Assembly (NCBI GenBank): GCA_021846045.1
Contig: JAJZCM010000016.1
Coordinates: 1-36,608, forward strand
DNA length: 36,608 nt
Source of the DNA: a bacterium
GTDB taxonomy: Bacteria > Elusimicrobiota > Elusimicrobia > UBA1565 > UBA9628
Direction of reading: 5' to 3'
Below the pieces are notes generated by a model, which was given only the letters and a program-made list of their open reading frames with translations, made no database searches and had not been told where the DNA came from. How positions within the stretch are numbered: position 1 is the first letter of the stretch; every line of letters begins with the position of its first letter. Below, one piece after another: positions 1 to 6,709 of the stretch. The translations under genes were made by a program, and so were the position numbers.

Positions 1-2
1 AA

Positions 3-198
3 TTGGAGTATATGTTGCCCGATTCAGGCGAAGTTCGGCGGGATTTGCTGCAAATGGACACCGAACAAGAGAGCGTCTACGGCGTTATCCATAAATCCTA
101 GGGTGTCCCAGCGCGCAAGTCGGGAAAGAGAACTTAAAAATCCAAGCCCAGCCGTTCGGGATGTGGCGGAAAAAGCTCTTAAAAAAGCCCGTGGATGA
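3..198 (+). CDS. 3' end of a HEAT-repeat-like protein, apparently frameshifted (partial)
   Basis: The gene enters from the left edge. The frame starting at position 3 reads naturally (...GEVRRDLLQMDTEQESVYGVI...) until a TAG at 99-101. A second frame, open until TGA at 196-198, then carries a typical HEAT helix signature, NPSPAVRDVAEKALKKAR, at 139-192. Removing one base near 93-102 joins the two into one continuous protein tail. I therefore infer a +1 frameshift or sequencing error in the last part of the gene. Alternatively the gene simply ends at 101 and the HEAT-like stretch is chance, which I find less likely. A strong terminator follows directly, as expected for a gene end. Function unknown; HEAT repeats usually serve as protein-binding scaffolds. 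Confidence 0.4.
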   Translation, partial: WSICCPIQAKFGGICCKWTPNKRASTALSINPRVSQRASRERELKNPSPAVRDVAEKALKKARG

Positions 199-208
199 GA
201 AAAAAACG

Positions 209-245
209 AGGGCGGGATAGACTTACGTCTGTCTCGCCCTGTTTT
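209..245 (+). terminator. Rho-independent terminator
   Basis: A 14-bp stem (209-222 with 227-240, two G-U wobbles) closes a TTAC loop and is followed by GTTTT. On the left it is preceded by AAAAAA, so it could also act on transcripts arriving from the minus strand. It sits 10 bases after the TGA of the preceding gene. Confidence 0.8.
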
Positions 246-375
246 GCCGGTGCGGCGTTGCTTCGACCCATCGGGCCGCGCGTCGACCTCCGGTGCAAGC
301 CTCTCTTTAGCGAGGCTTATTGGGCGGGTTCCAGGTTTTCACTTCTCCCGCCGCATACTTCGATGTAGCAACAAT
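246..375. other. GC-rich unassigned stretch with small hairpins
   Basis: Neither strand carries a convincing gene. Two inverted repeats are visible: 297-303 with 312-318 (AAGCCTC/GAGGCTT) and 323-328 with 347-352 (GGCGGG/CCCGCC). I compared it mentally with SRP RNA, RNase P, tmRNA and tRNA and found none of their invariant motifs. It may be the structured 3' UTR of the queF operon on the minus strand, a decayed element, or an unknown small RNA. Confidence 0.3.
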
Positions 376-795
376 TCAGCTAGAAGCGGAATTTTTACGC
401 GGATACCTAGCGGTGATGGTGGAATGCATGCCGCCTCGGGAGGTAAAAGCTCCTTCTAAAACGGCCCAGCGGGGTTGAACCGCTTTGACGATGTCGTCTA
501 AAATGCGGTTGACGGCGTTTTCATAGAAAATACCCATGTTCCGGTAGGCGAGAAGATAGTACTTGAACGATTTAAGCTCGACGCATGACCGGTCGGGCAG
601 ATAGGTGAGAGTTAATTTTCCGAAATCGGGCAGCTTGGTTTTAGGGCAGACAGAGGTGAACTCGGGACATTCGATTTTGATTTCGTAGCCCTGGTATTGG
701 TTGGGCCAAGTCTCGAGCGGCGGCAGGTTTTCAGATTTCCCCGAAAGGGCGAGATTCTCTCCGTATCCATAAACGGAATTTTTGAGTTTAGTCAT
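376..795 (-). CDS. queF: NADPH-dependent 7-cyano-7-deazaguanine reductase (type I QueF)
   Basis: It reduces preQ0 to preQ1, the last step before the base is inserted into tRNA in the queuosine pathway; cytosolic. The 139-residue protein has the type I (single-domain) size. The catalytic Cys50 lies in FTSVCPKTKLPDFG with the proton donor Asp57. The substrate-binding VELKS motif is at 72-76, and FYENAVNRILDDIV follows at 90-103. Many relatives have His at the position of Tyr91. The ATG lies inside the end of the upstream ATPase gene (shared 788-795), so the two are translationally coupled, and queF is the last gene of the six-gene minus-strand operon. The link between a queuosine gene and an envelope-protein operon looks incidental. 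The pathway partner queD is about 32 kb away in the window. Confidence 0.92.
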   Translation of the reverse strand: MTKLKNSVYGYGENLALSGKSENLPPLETWPNQYQGYEIKIECPEFTSVCPKTKLPDFGKLTLTYLPDRSCVELKSFKYYLLAYRNMGIFYENAVNRILDDIVKAVQPRWAVLEGAFTSRGGMHSTITARYPRKNSASS

Positions 796-2809
796 GGATT
801 TTTCTCCTCATTGAATTAGCGATGATCGCGACAAGCCCCAAAAACCCCGCGGCGATGGCGTCTGGAGCGGTCAAAAGAAGGCCGTGCTTCCAGTAAAAGA
901 ATCCGCATCCGATGGGGACAAGAAATAGGCTGGGCAGAAAAGCGAGAGCGATGTTTTGACGGATGACCTCTTCAAGCGACTTCGCCCATTGAATCGCCTT
1001 TAAAATTTGAGATAGTTCGGTGTTGGATACGATGATATCGGAGGCGCTTAGGGCGATGGCGTTGCCGTTTTCCCAGGACAGGCCGATATCGGCCAAGGAG
1101 AGGGCTTCGGCGTCGTAGAAAGAGGAGGAGAGAAGAGCCACTTTTTTGCCTTCGCTCTTGAGCCTTGAAATGATGGCGGTTTTTTCTCCCGGAGGGACTT
1201 CCGCGAATACATGGCGAAGGCCTACTTTTTCCGCCAAATGGTGGGCGGACTGGTTGCGATCTCCGGAAACAAGTATTGGGGTGATCCCCATCTCTCTTAT
1301 TTTTTCCACGGTTTCCTTCGCTTGCGGGCGCAAGGAGTCTTTAATCGTAAAGTATCCCAAAATCCTTAAGTCTCTTGCTATGCCAATAAATGAAATGATG
1401 GCCTCGGGCGGGTCATTTGGAAGCGGTGGGAGGTTGCATCCCGACTCCTTAAGCCAGTAGAGGTTTCCCGCGCGAATTTCCCCCGCTTTTCCTTTTAGAA
1501 TGATTCCTTTGCCGGGAAAGCTTTCCAAGGACTCGGGGTCGGGAAGCGGCTTGGCCCCCAGATTTCTGACATAGCGGGTCACGGCTTGCGCGGACATGTG
1601 AGGGGAATTCTGAAGAGCCGCCAGGGCCATGCTGAAAAATTCTTCCTTTGATTCTCCCAGTAATGTCGAGGAGACGACTTCGAGGTTTCCTTCCGTTAAA
1701 ACTCCGGTTTTGTCGAACAATACGGTGTCGATGGCGCTCGCGCGAGAAATTAAATTGGTATTGAGAACTTGGATGCCTTCTTCCCGCATTCTGCGAAGTC
1801 CAAAAAACACCGCCAAGGGCCTAGCCAAGGTCAAGGCCGGAGGACAAGAGAGAATCCAAAGCGAAGCCAGTGAAGAAAGAGCTAAAAGCATTCGGTGAGA
1901 AGGGGCTTTGAAGGCCCAAAAAATCGAAATTCCAGCGGCGGAAGTGATGCTCAAGGCCGTGACCCAGGATGCGATTTGATCGACTCGGTTTTCTTTTTCA
2001 AATTTATCGCCAGAATTTTTTATAATGGCGGATATCATGAGAGAAAAAAGGGAATCTCCCCCGTTGGCCGTCATCGAAAACGAGGGGGATTGAACAAAGG
2101 AGCCGGCGCAGACCTTGCATCCTTTCGTTTTAGGAGAAAGAGCCCTTCGGTCGTTGAGAAGGAACTCATCGACGATTCCCGTGTCCTGGGCCAAGCCGTC
2201 GACCGGTATTTCCTCGCCTTTATTAACGATAATTTGATCCTGGGGCTGAACTTTCGAACGAGAGATAAAAAACTCGTTTCCATCTTTTGATAGGCGGGCG
2301 GACCTGGGAATCTTGCGTCTGAGAGACTGCAGGTTTCCCCTATAAAAGCTTTTAAAGTGAATCTCCCAATATTGTCCCAAGGTGATTAGGATAATCGTTT
2401 CCGCGATTAGGGGGGCGTAAAAATGCCGGTAAGCCTCGGGAATTGTCGTTGGGGAGAAAACAGCGTAAGCCCCTAGAAAAAAAGCGGACCATAGACTGAG
2501 GGAAACCAACGCATTGAGCGCTCCTTTGCGAGCTCGAATCTCTTTTTTAAAACCACGGATGAAATGTCGTCCGCCGAATAAGATTAATAAAAGAGACAAA
2601 AGAACCTGGGTATAAAAAGACAGATTGATGTCCTTGCCCAATAGAAGAATGAGCGATAAAATGCAGGCGATCAGCAGATTCTTGATTAAAAATTTAGCCG
2701 ATGAAGATTCTCCCTCCAAAGGGGATAAAAAATCGACGGGAGAAATGGCGGGATTTTCCGGTCTAAGACTTGCGGCGGCGCTTCGAGGGAGTGAAATTTC
2801 GCTATCCAC
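788..2809 (-). CDS. P1B-type ATPase homologue with degenerate catalytic motifs
   Basis: The fold is that of a heavy-metal (P1B) ATPase of 673 residues, with membrane segments at the N-terminus, around 285-330 and at the C-terminus. The phosphoacceptor motif survives as FDKTGVLTEG (Asp366), and SGD is at 515-517. Other signatures are lost. The transmembrane CPC is C322-P-P. The actuator TGE is replaced by NDRRAL (219-224). The SEHP region reads NSPHMS (401-406). The hinge GDGxND has become SSSFYD (561-566). There is no N-terminal HMA domain. Since TGE is needed for dephosphorylation and GDGxND for Mg2+ and phosphorylation, normal pumping is doubtful; this is inferred from motif loss only. The frame is open over 2 kb, so it is probably expressed. 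The start is GTG at 2807-2809, overlapping the upstream lipoprotein stop. An intact copper ATPase is encoded at 26717-29008. Confidence 0.85.
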   Translation of the reverse strand: MDSEISLPRSAAASLRPENPAISPVDFLSPLEGESSSAKFLIKNLLIACILSLILLLGKDINLSFYTQVLLSLLLILFGGRHFIRGFKKEIRARKGALNALVSLSLWSAFFLGAYAVFSPTTIPEAYRHFYAPLIAETIILITLGQYWEIHFKSFYRGNLQSLRRKIPRSARLSKDGNEFFISRSKVQPQDQIIVNKGEEIPVDGLAQDTGIVDEFLLNDRRALSPKTKGCKVCAGSFVQSPSFSMTANGGDSLFSLMISAIIKNSGDKFEKENRVDQIASWVTALSITSAAGISIFWAFKAPSHRMLLALSSLASLWILSCPPALTLARPLAVFFGLRRMREEGIQVLNTNLISRASAIDTVLFDKTGVLTEGNLEVVSSTLLGESKEEFFSMALAALQNSPHMSAQAVTRYVRNLGAKPLPDPESLESFPGKGIILKGKAGEIRAGNLYWLKESGCNLPPLPNDPPEAIISFIGIARDLRILGYFTIKDSLRPQAKETVEKIREMGITPILVSGDRNQSAHHLAEKVGLRHVFAEVPPGEKTAIISRLKSEGKKVALLSSSFYDAEALSLADIGLSWENGNAIALSASDIIVSNTELSQILKAIQWAKSLEEVIRQNIALAFLPSLFLVPIGCGFFYWKHGLLLTAPDAIAAGFLGLVAIIANSMRRKIHD

Positions 2810-3620
2810 GCTGTTGCCAAGCCTGATAAAACGAATTAAGCCCCGTCCATTTTCCAGTAAAGGCTTGTCCGATGGCGGAGGAGAGATCTTCGTTTCCTTG
2901 AAGATTGGCTAAGAATTGGCCGAATTGAGAATTCCCGGCTTGGGAAATCATGAAATTAATCATGGATTCGGCCTGGCAATCCCAGGCGCTCGAGGAAATA
3001 GATTCGTCATCCGGCGGAGCCATGTTGATGAGTTGGGACATGGGAAGCGAGTTTTGCCGCATTTGCGCTCTCACTAAGGTGAAAAGATCTAACTGATTTC
3101 CCGAGAGTTGCATGGTTTTCATTTCTTCATAGGCGGCTAGACCGTTTTTAACCCAAATCCAATCGGGGTTGGGACGATGGATGTAATTGGACAAGACCAA
3201 CTGCGTGATTTCATAGGAAAGTTGGTTATTCAGCATCGGGTCTACATAAGTATATAGAGAGCCTCGGTAAATGACTCCCCGTGATCCGGCGGGTTGCCCC
3301 GTGGCTTTTTGGAATTGACCCTTATTGGGGTAAAGGATTATTTTCATCGCGCTGGAAGGCTGATAATTCATGATTCCAGCATCAATCATTAAGCGGTTGT
3401 AAAGATTCTCAGCGGTGTTGGCGTATTGCGTCGCCTTGTTTTGGCCCATGGCCTCAATAAAGAAATTCTGGGTTTGGGCGTTGGACGCGCCTTTAAGAGG
3501 AGCAAATGAGCTTCGGACTAAAGCCTGCGGATGATAGACGGCCGATCGCATCCCAGGATAGGGAACGCATGAGGATAAAAATATAGTTGACAAAATTAAA
3601 AACGAGGATATTTTTTTCAT
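2802..3620 (-). CDS. Lipoprotein with degenerate metallopeptidase (peptidase MA-like) fold
   Basis: A lipoprotein signal peptide ends at LSSC (Cys18), so the 272-residue protein is probably anchored in the outer or inner membrane facing the periplasm. The region about 65-255 follows the layout of peptidase-MA-like gluzincins: a strand with YPNKGQFQ, a helix where HExxH is expected, then WVKNGLAAYEE and a late AWDCQAESMINFMISQAG helix. The zinc motif itself reads YEITQ (136-140), so both zinc histidines are missing. It is therefore more likely a binding protein than a protease. The family assignment is from pattern memory and is moderate. The gene is third-last in the operon, 15 bases after the TRL-like lipoprotein and overlapping the ATPase start by 8 bases. 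Confidence 0.7.
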   Translation of the reverse strand: MKKISSFLILSTIFLSSCVPYPGMRSAVYHPQALVRSSFAPLKGASNAQTQNFFIEAMGQNKATQYANTAENLYNRLMIDAGIMNYQPSSAMKIILYPNKGQFQKATGQPAGSRGVIYRGSLYTYVDPMLNNQLSYEITQLVLSNYIHRPNPDWIWVKNGLAAYEEMKTMQLSGNQLDLFTLVRAQMRQNSLPMSQLINMAPPDDESISSSAWDCQAESMINFMISQAGNSQFGQFLANLQGNEDLSSAIGQAFTGKWTGLNSFYQAWQQRG

Positions 3621-3635
3621 GAGAGATTTCCTTGT

Positions 3636-4010
3636 TTACTGATATTTAATAGCGATTCCTTTGACTGCGGTGCAAGACATGCTTACGATATTATAGATAG
3701 GAAGGAAGCTGTAAAGACTGCTTGCGACGGAGACGTTGAGCAAGGCATCGCCATTGGATTTCTTTAAAGCCCTTCGGACTGCCGTTTCCAAATCAGAGTC
3801 CCCCCATGGAACAATGGAAAGGAGAATATATTTGCAGGCATTTCCCGAAGCCAGACCAAGTTCCTTGTAAGGCCTTCCCTCTTTAAAGATCGCGGCGGGA
3901 TTAGCTTCGCTTTTCGTGATGATCCCCAGAGTTCCAACGGATGTGCATCCGGATAAAAAAATTAAAACCGCGCCGAGCGCGAGAGACTGCCGTCTTGTAT
4001 TTTTTTTCAT
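3636..4010 (-). CDS. Small lipoprotein, TRL-like family
   Basis: It has 124 residues and a lipobox LSGC (Cys22). The pattern CKYILLSIVPWGDSDLETAVRRALKKSNGDALLNVSV, followed by a Cys and VKGIAIKY, matches the general shape of TRL-like lipoproteins found in many Gram-negatives. Their function is unknown. The gene lies between the Cys-rich exported protein (9-base gap) and the metallopeptidase-like lipoprotein (15-base gap), so it is co-transcribed with both. A well placed AGGTGGTGAT stretch just upstream of the ATG can serve as ribosome binding site. Confidence 0.7.
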   Translation of the reverse strand: MKKNTRRQSLALGAVLIFLSGCTSVGTLGIITKSEANPAAIFKEGRPYKELGLASGNACKYILLSIVPWGDSDLETAVRRALKKSNGDALLNVSVASSLYSFLPIYNIVSMSCTAVKGIAIKYQ

Positions 4011-4019
4011 ATCACCACC

Positions 4020-4634
4020 TTATTTAACTTTGACTGCCTTGATCGGGCGAGTTTTTAACATAACGGATCCGTAAAAAGAACCGCCGCCATAATAGGGATT
4101 GGAATAATACCCGTAGGGGTCTGTTCCATAATATCCGGAACAGGCCGCAGAGGCGCAATTTGAACCTTGATTGAGTTTTGACGAGAGCCAGATGACGGCG
4201 CCGGCTAACAAAAGACTGCCGATAGACCATAGAATTTTCTCCGTGGTCGTCCATTCCGGCATGGGGTCCGATGCGGAAGTGCGGCAGGCGTCGCATTCCT
4301 CGCTTCCAAAGGGGTTTAAGAAACAATCGGAAAAACATCCCCCCGCTCTCTCCAATAGGAGGGAGGAATTATCCGCCGGGGCGGGGCATGAGGGAGATTC
4401 TTGAACGGATATTTTCTTAATCCGATCAGCCAAGAAATCCTCGGCCGAACCATAACGTCTTTCTTGGAGATGGTTCGGGCCGCTCTTCAATAAATTCGGA
4501 TGCGGCGCTTCCTCTCCCATGCTCGGTCGCACGCTCTCGCTTCGCGAGCAAAGAACGCAGGAATAAAGGTTTGTGGGGAAGTAAGACACAAGCAATCCCC
4601 CACACAGGAAGAATAAGAAGATTTTTTTAATCAT
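4020..4634 (-). CDS. Cys-rich exported protein of unknown function
   Basis: I start the protein at the ATG at 4632-4634, which overlaps the stop of the upstream C39 gene as ATGA; an upstream in-frame start would run 60 bases into that gene. The 204-residue product has a hydrophobic leader (1-25), Cys pairs C26xxC29, C100xxxC104 and C114xxC117 plus Cys83, 160 and 165, a probable membrane segment at 135-150, and a Gly/Tyr-rich stretch at 167-190. I do not recognise a family. Residues about 25-63 are encoded by dispersed repeat A (4443-4561), so part of the sequence may be an insertion. It is co-transcribed with a papain-like peptidase, which makes it a conceivable substrate or partner (inference). 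Confidence 0.6.
   Translation of the reverse strand: MIKKIFLFFLCGGLLVSYFPTNLYSCVLCSRSESVRPSMGEEAPHPNLLKSGPNHLQERRYGSAEDFLADRIKKISVQESPSCPAPADNSSLLLERAGGCFSDCFLNPFGSEECDACRTSASDPMPEWTTTEKILWSIGSLLLAGAVIWLSSKLNQGSNCASAACSGYYGTDPYGYYSNPYYGGGSFYGSVMLKTRPIKAVKVK
4443..4561. repeat. Dispersed repeat A, copy 1, inside a coding region
   Basis: Two blocks match the copy at 31279-31346. The block 4443-4463 is identical over 21 bases to 31279-31299 and continues as GAGATG-TTCGG with few changes. The block 4529-4561 is 33 bases long and matches 31314-31346 with one difference. About 50 extra bases separate the blocks here. The second block contains a perfect small hairpin, CTCGCTTCGCGAG. This copy is translated on the minus strand as part of the Cys-rich protein. 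Confidence 0.85.
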
Positions 4635-5224
4635 GGGCGTTCTGCGCTTTCCATCGGAAGAGCCAAAAGGGTAAATCTCCCAGCTGATTCCCATCCCATT
4701 TTAAAATTTTTGATGGGTAAGGCGATAGGCCCATCTCGAGGGTCGTTTAAGATGATGAGATTTTCTTTTGGATCGTATCCATCCATGACCATGTAATGAC
4801 TTTCTGGTCCCTTTTTCAGCATGACGATCAAAGGCCGCGCGCGGTCGATTTCCGAGAAAATATTATGCCCGCCCGCCTTGAGCGAGCCGGGAAAGACGGA
4901 AACTTCAAACCCAGAGTTTTGCAAAAGGTTTTTCATCTCTTGCCCTGACGCCCCTCCCATTTTTTTTGCCGTGCTCTCGACGGCTCGCAAATCTTCCGGG
5001 TTTAAATTTTGACCGTAATAGGCCGCAATCATCTTCGCGGCGGCGAGCCCGCAAAGATCGGGGGTTTCTTGGCGAATAAAAGGCGGATAGGTGATGACCG
5101 CTTCAGGGGAGAGATGATGAATAAATGGTTTTTCGCTATCCGTAAAAGTTCGTGGAGAATCTTTAATCCCGCAAGCTGTAATTAAAAAAACAAGTCCAAG
5201 CGCTGGGAAAAGTATTTTTCGCAT
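4631..5224 (-). CDS. C39-like cysteine peptidase lipoprotein
   Basis: A lipobox LITAC (Cys18) predicts a periplasm-facing lipoprotein of 197 residues. The rest is a C39-type papain-fold domain: Gln52 and Cys58 in QETPDLCGLAAAKMI (oxyanion Gln and nucleophile), His143 in ESHYMVMDGYD, and Asn160/Asp161 in ILNDPRDG. The catalytic set looks complete. Related stand-alone C39-like lipoproteins occur next to exported proteins in many Gram-negatives, with unknown substrates. This is the first gene of the six-gene operon. The FNR-type palindrome at 5280-5297 lies about 56 bases upstream of its start, and TAAGAT (5247-5242 on the minus strand) is a possible -10. Confidence 0.8.
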   Translation of the reverse strand: MRKILFPALGLVFLITACGIKDSPRTFTDSEKPFIHHLSPEAVITYPPFIRQETPDLCGLAAAKMIAAYYGQNLNPEDLRAVESTAKKMGGASGQEMKNLLQNSGFEVSVFPGSLKAGGHNIFSEIDRARPLIVMLKKGPESHYMVMDGYDPKENLIILNDPRDGPIALPIKNFKMGWESAGRFTLLALPMESAERP

Positions 5225-5279
5225 AGCGGTCGCAAGTTCTTATCTTACATAAATAGCCATGGACTCACTCCCAGAAGAG

Positions 5280-5297
5280 TATTGATTTAAATCAATA
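5280..5297. promoter_or_regulatory. FNR/CRP-family operator in a divergent promoter region
   Basis: The 18-bp sequence TATTGATTTAAATCAATA is a perfect palindrome and contains TTGAT-N4-ATCAA (5282-5295), the consensus site of FNR/ANR/DNR-type regulators. It lies between the divergent starts at 5224 (minus) and 5378 (plus). A plausible -10 for the plus gene is CATAAT at 5344-5349, which would put the site near -67. For the minus operon, -10 candidates at 5242-5255 would put it near -45 to -53. Both distances fit activator sites, so oxygen- or redox-linked control of both units is likely (inference). Confidence 0.75.
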
Positions 5298-5377
5298 GGC
5301 TTGCTTGAGTTGGGTCATTGGGGCTTTGAAAGCCAAGAGCTAACATAATGCTAGGTTCAGTTTTGAAGGAGGATGTC

Positions 5378-5851
5378 ATGAAAAAAATGTTTGCCTTAGT
5401 CTCTAGCCTGTTTATCTTCGCCCCCCAAGTTTTTGCGCAAGTGTCCGCTCTCCCCGGAGAAGCGGCTTCGGAATTTGCCATTGGCGTTGAACGCGGAATT
5501 TATTTCATGAAGCCCGTTGATCCGTTCCAAATTCCCCAATGCCAGATTGTGGATGCCCGTTTCTTCGCTCCCCTTAGCCTTGCCAAGGCTCAAAAAACGA
5601 TGACGCCTTGCCTGGCGGCGATTTCCAGTAAATATGGCGTTTCGGTGAAGGTGCAGGTTGGAATTCCCCACAGTGGCCCTTACAAGATGGACGCCCAGGT
5701 TGAGATTTTAATGTTGAATGTCGCTAATCCGCTGCCGATCACTCACCCGTTGGTCCGAGATTTAAATTACGGCTTGTCTCGCAGACAGGGAAAAATCTTG
5801 GGCTTTCCCGCCCGCGTCCTAGTTCCCGGACGCTTCGAGCAAAAAGCGTAA
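5378..5851 (+). CDS. Small exported protein of unknown function
   Basis: I choose the ATG at 5378 because a strong GAAGGAGG lies just before it and a signal peptide follows at once (MKKMFALVSSLFIFAPQVFA, then Q). The mature protein is about 137 residues with two Cys (in QCQIVD and TPCLAA) and no family that I recognise. It is transcribed alone: a divergent FNR-type operator lies upstream and a strong terminator downstream. The shared operator suggests it responds to the same signal as the envelope operon on the opposite strand. Confidence 0.75.
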   Translation: MKKMFALVSSLFIFAPQVFAQVSALPGEAASEFAIGVERGIYFMKPVDPFQIPQCQIVDARFFAPLSLAKAQKTMTPCLAAISSKYGVSVKVQVGIPHSGPYKMDAQVEILMLNVANPLPITHPLVRDLNYGLSRRQGKILGFPARVLVPGRFEQKA

Positions 5852-5872
5852 TTAGAGTTTTTCCGAGCTTAT

Positions 5873-5902
5873 AAGGCCCCCGCTTGCGCGGGGGCCTTGT
5901 TT
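5873..5902 (+). terminator. Rho-independent terminator
   Basis: A perfect 11-bp stem AAGGCCCCCGC / GCGGGGGCCTT (5873-5883 with 5888-5898) closes a TTGC loop and is followed by GTTTAATT. It ends the transcript of the exported protein gene 21 bases after its stop codon. Confidence 0.93.
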
Positions 5903-5938
5903 AATTGGTAAAAGATATTGTCAGTCCTTAAGAAGACC

Positions 5939-6709
5939 ATGAAACTCTCCGTCATTATTCCGGCCCGCAATGAAGCTTTAAATCTCAAATCAACTCTAAC
6001 GGAATTATCTCAAAAATTGTCTTCGGCAATGATTGAGCATGAAATTTTGGTTATTGACGATTATTCTTCGGACGAAACAGCTTCGGTTTTGAGGGGATTA
6101 TCCTTGGAAATTCCCAATCTTCGAGCGTTTCAGAGCCCTTTTCCCCATGGCTTTGGGTTAGCGGTTCGCTACGGTTTTGAGCATTTAAACGGCGACGCGG
6201 CGGCGGTTTTCATGGCGGACGGCTCCGACTCGCCGGAAGACCTCGCGGCTTTTTTTAAGGCGATGGAATCTTTAAAAGTTGATTGCGTTTTCGGATCCCG
6301 CTTTATTGACGGCGGCAAGGCCCTGGATTATCCTTTTTTGAAGCTGATTCTCAATCGCTTCGCCAATGGATTTATACGTATTCTGTTTGGAATTGATTAC
6401 AACGACGTCACCAACGCCTTTAAGCTCTACCACCGCCGCGCGCTTGAGGGGGTCAAGCCTTATTTAAGCAGCCATTTCAACTTGACGGTTGAACTTCCTT
6501 TAAAGGCCATCATCCGGGGATACACGTGGACGGTTATTCCCAATCAATGGCGAAATCGCAAGGAAGGTTTTTCAAAACTCAAAATCAAAGAGATGGGAAG
6601 CCGCTATCTGTTCATCGTCCTCTATTGCTTGATTGAGAAATGGTTGTCCAGGGGAGACTATTCTCAAGGGCCAATTCAAGCGCGTCCCAAGCCTTTTCAA
6701 GGCGTATGA
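5939..6709 (+). CDS. GT2 glycosyltransferase, DPM1-like
   Basis: This 256-residue GT-A enzyme opens with MKLSVIIPARNEALNL and has the nucleotide-sugar signatures IDDYSSDETASVL and FMADGSDSPEDL (the DxD-like metal site). The layout matches polyprenyl-phosphate sugar synthases of the DPM1/ArnC type, which load a sugar onto a lipid carrier at the cytoplasmic membrane face. No C-terminal membrane anchor is evident. I start at ATG 5939, where the conserved strand begins, rather than at a TTG 21 bases upstream. It overlaps the next glycosyltransferase by ATGA. Lipid-linked sugars of this type are donors for GT-C enzymes like those at 20159 and 34121; that link is inference. Confidence 0.88.
   Translation: MKLSVIIPARNEALNLKSTLTELSQKLSSAMIEHEILVIDDYSSDETASVLRGLSLEIPNLRAFQSPFPHGFGLAVRYGFEHLNGDAAAVFMADGSDSPEDLAAFFKAMESLKVDCVFGSRFIDGGKALDYPFLKLILNRFANGFIRILFGIDYNDVTNAFKLYHRRALEGVKPYLSSHFNLTVELPLKAIIRGYTWTVIPNQWRNRKEGFSKLKIKEMGSRYLFIVLYCLIEKWLSRGDYSQGPIQARPKPFQGV

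Noticed and set aside
244-459. Plus-strand reading frame before and across the end of queF
   Set aside because: Arg/Ser-rich composition without a family, overlapping the conserved end of queF on the other strand.
1895-2290. Plus-strand frames opposite the P-type ATPase gene
   Set aside because: No recognisable domain and antisense to a 2-kb clean coding frame.
4020-4694. Longer start for the Cys-rich exported protein
   Set aside because: It would overlap the C39 peptidase gene by 64 bases and put 20 residues before the signal peptide; the ATGA overlap is the better start.
5225-5377. Riboswitch before the queF operon
   Set aside because: No preQ1-type short pseudoknot motif is visible, and queF is the last of six genes; the region is explained by promoters and the FNR-type site.
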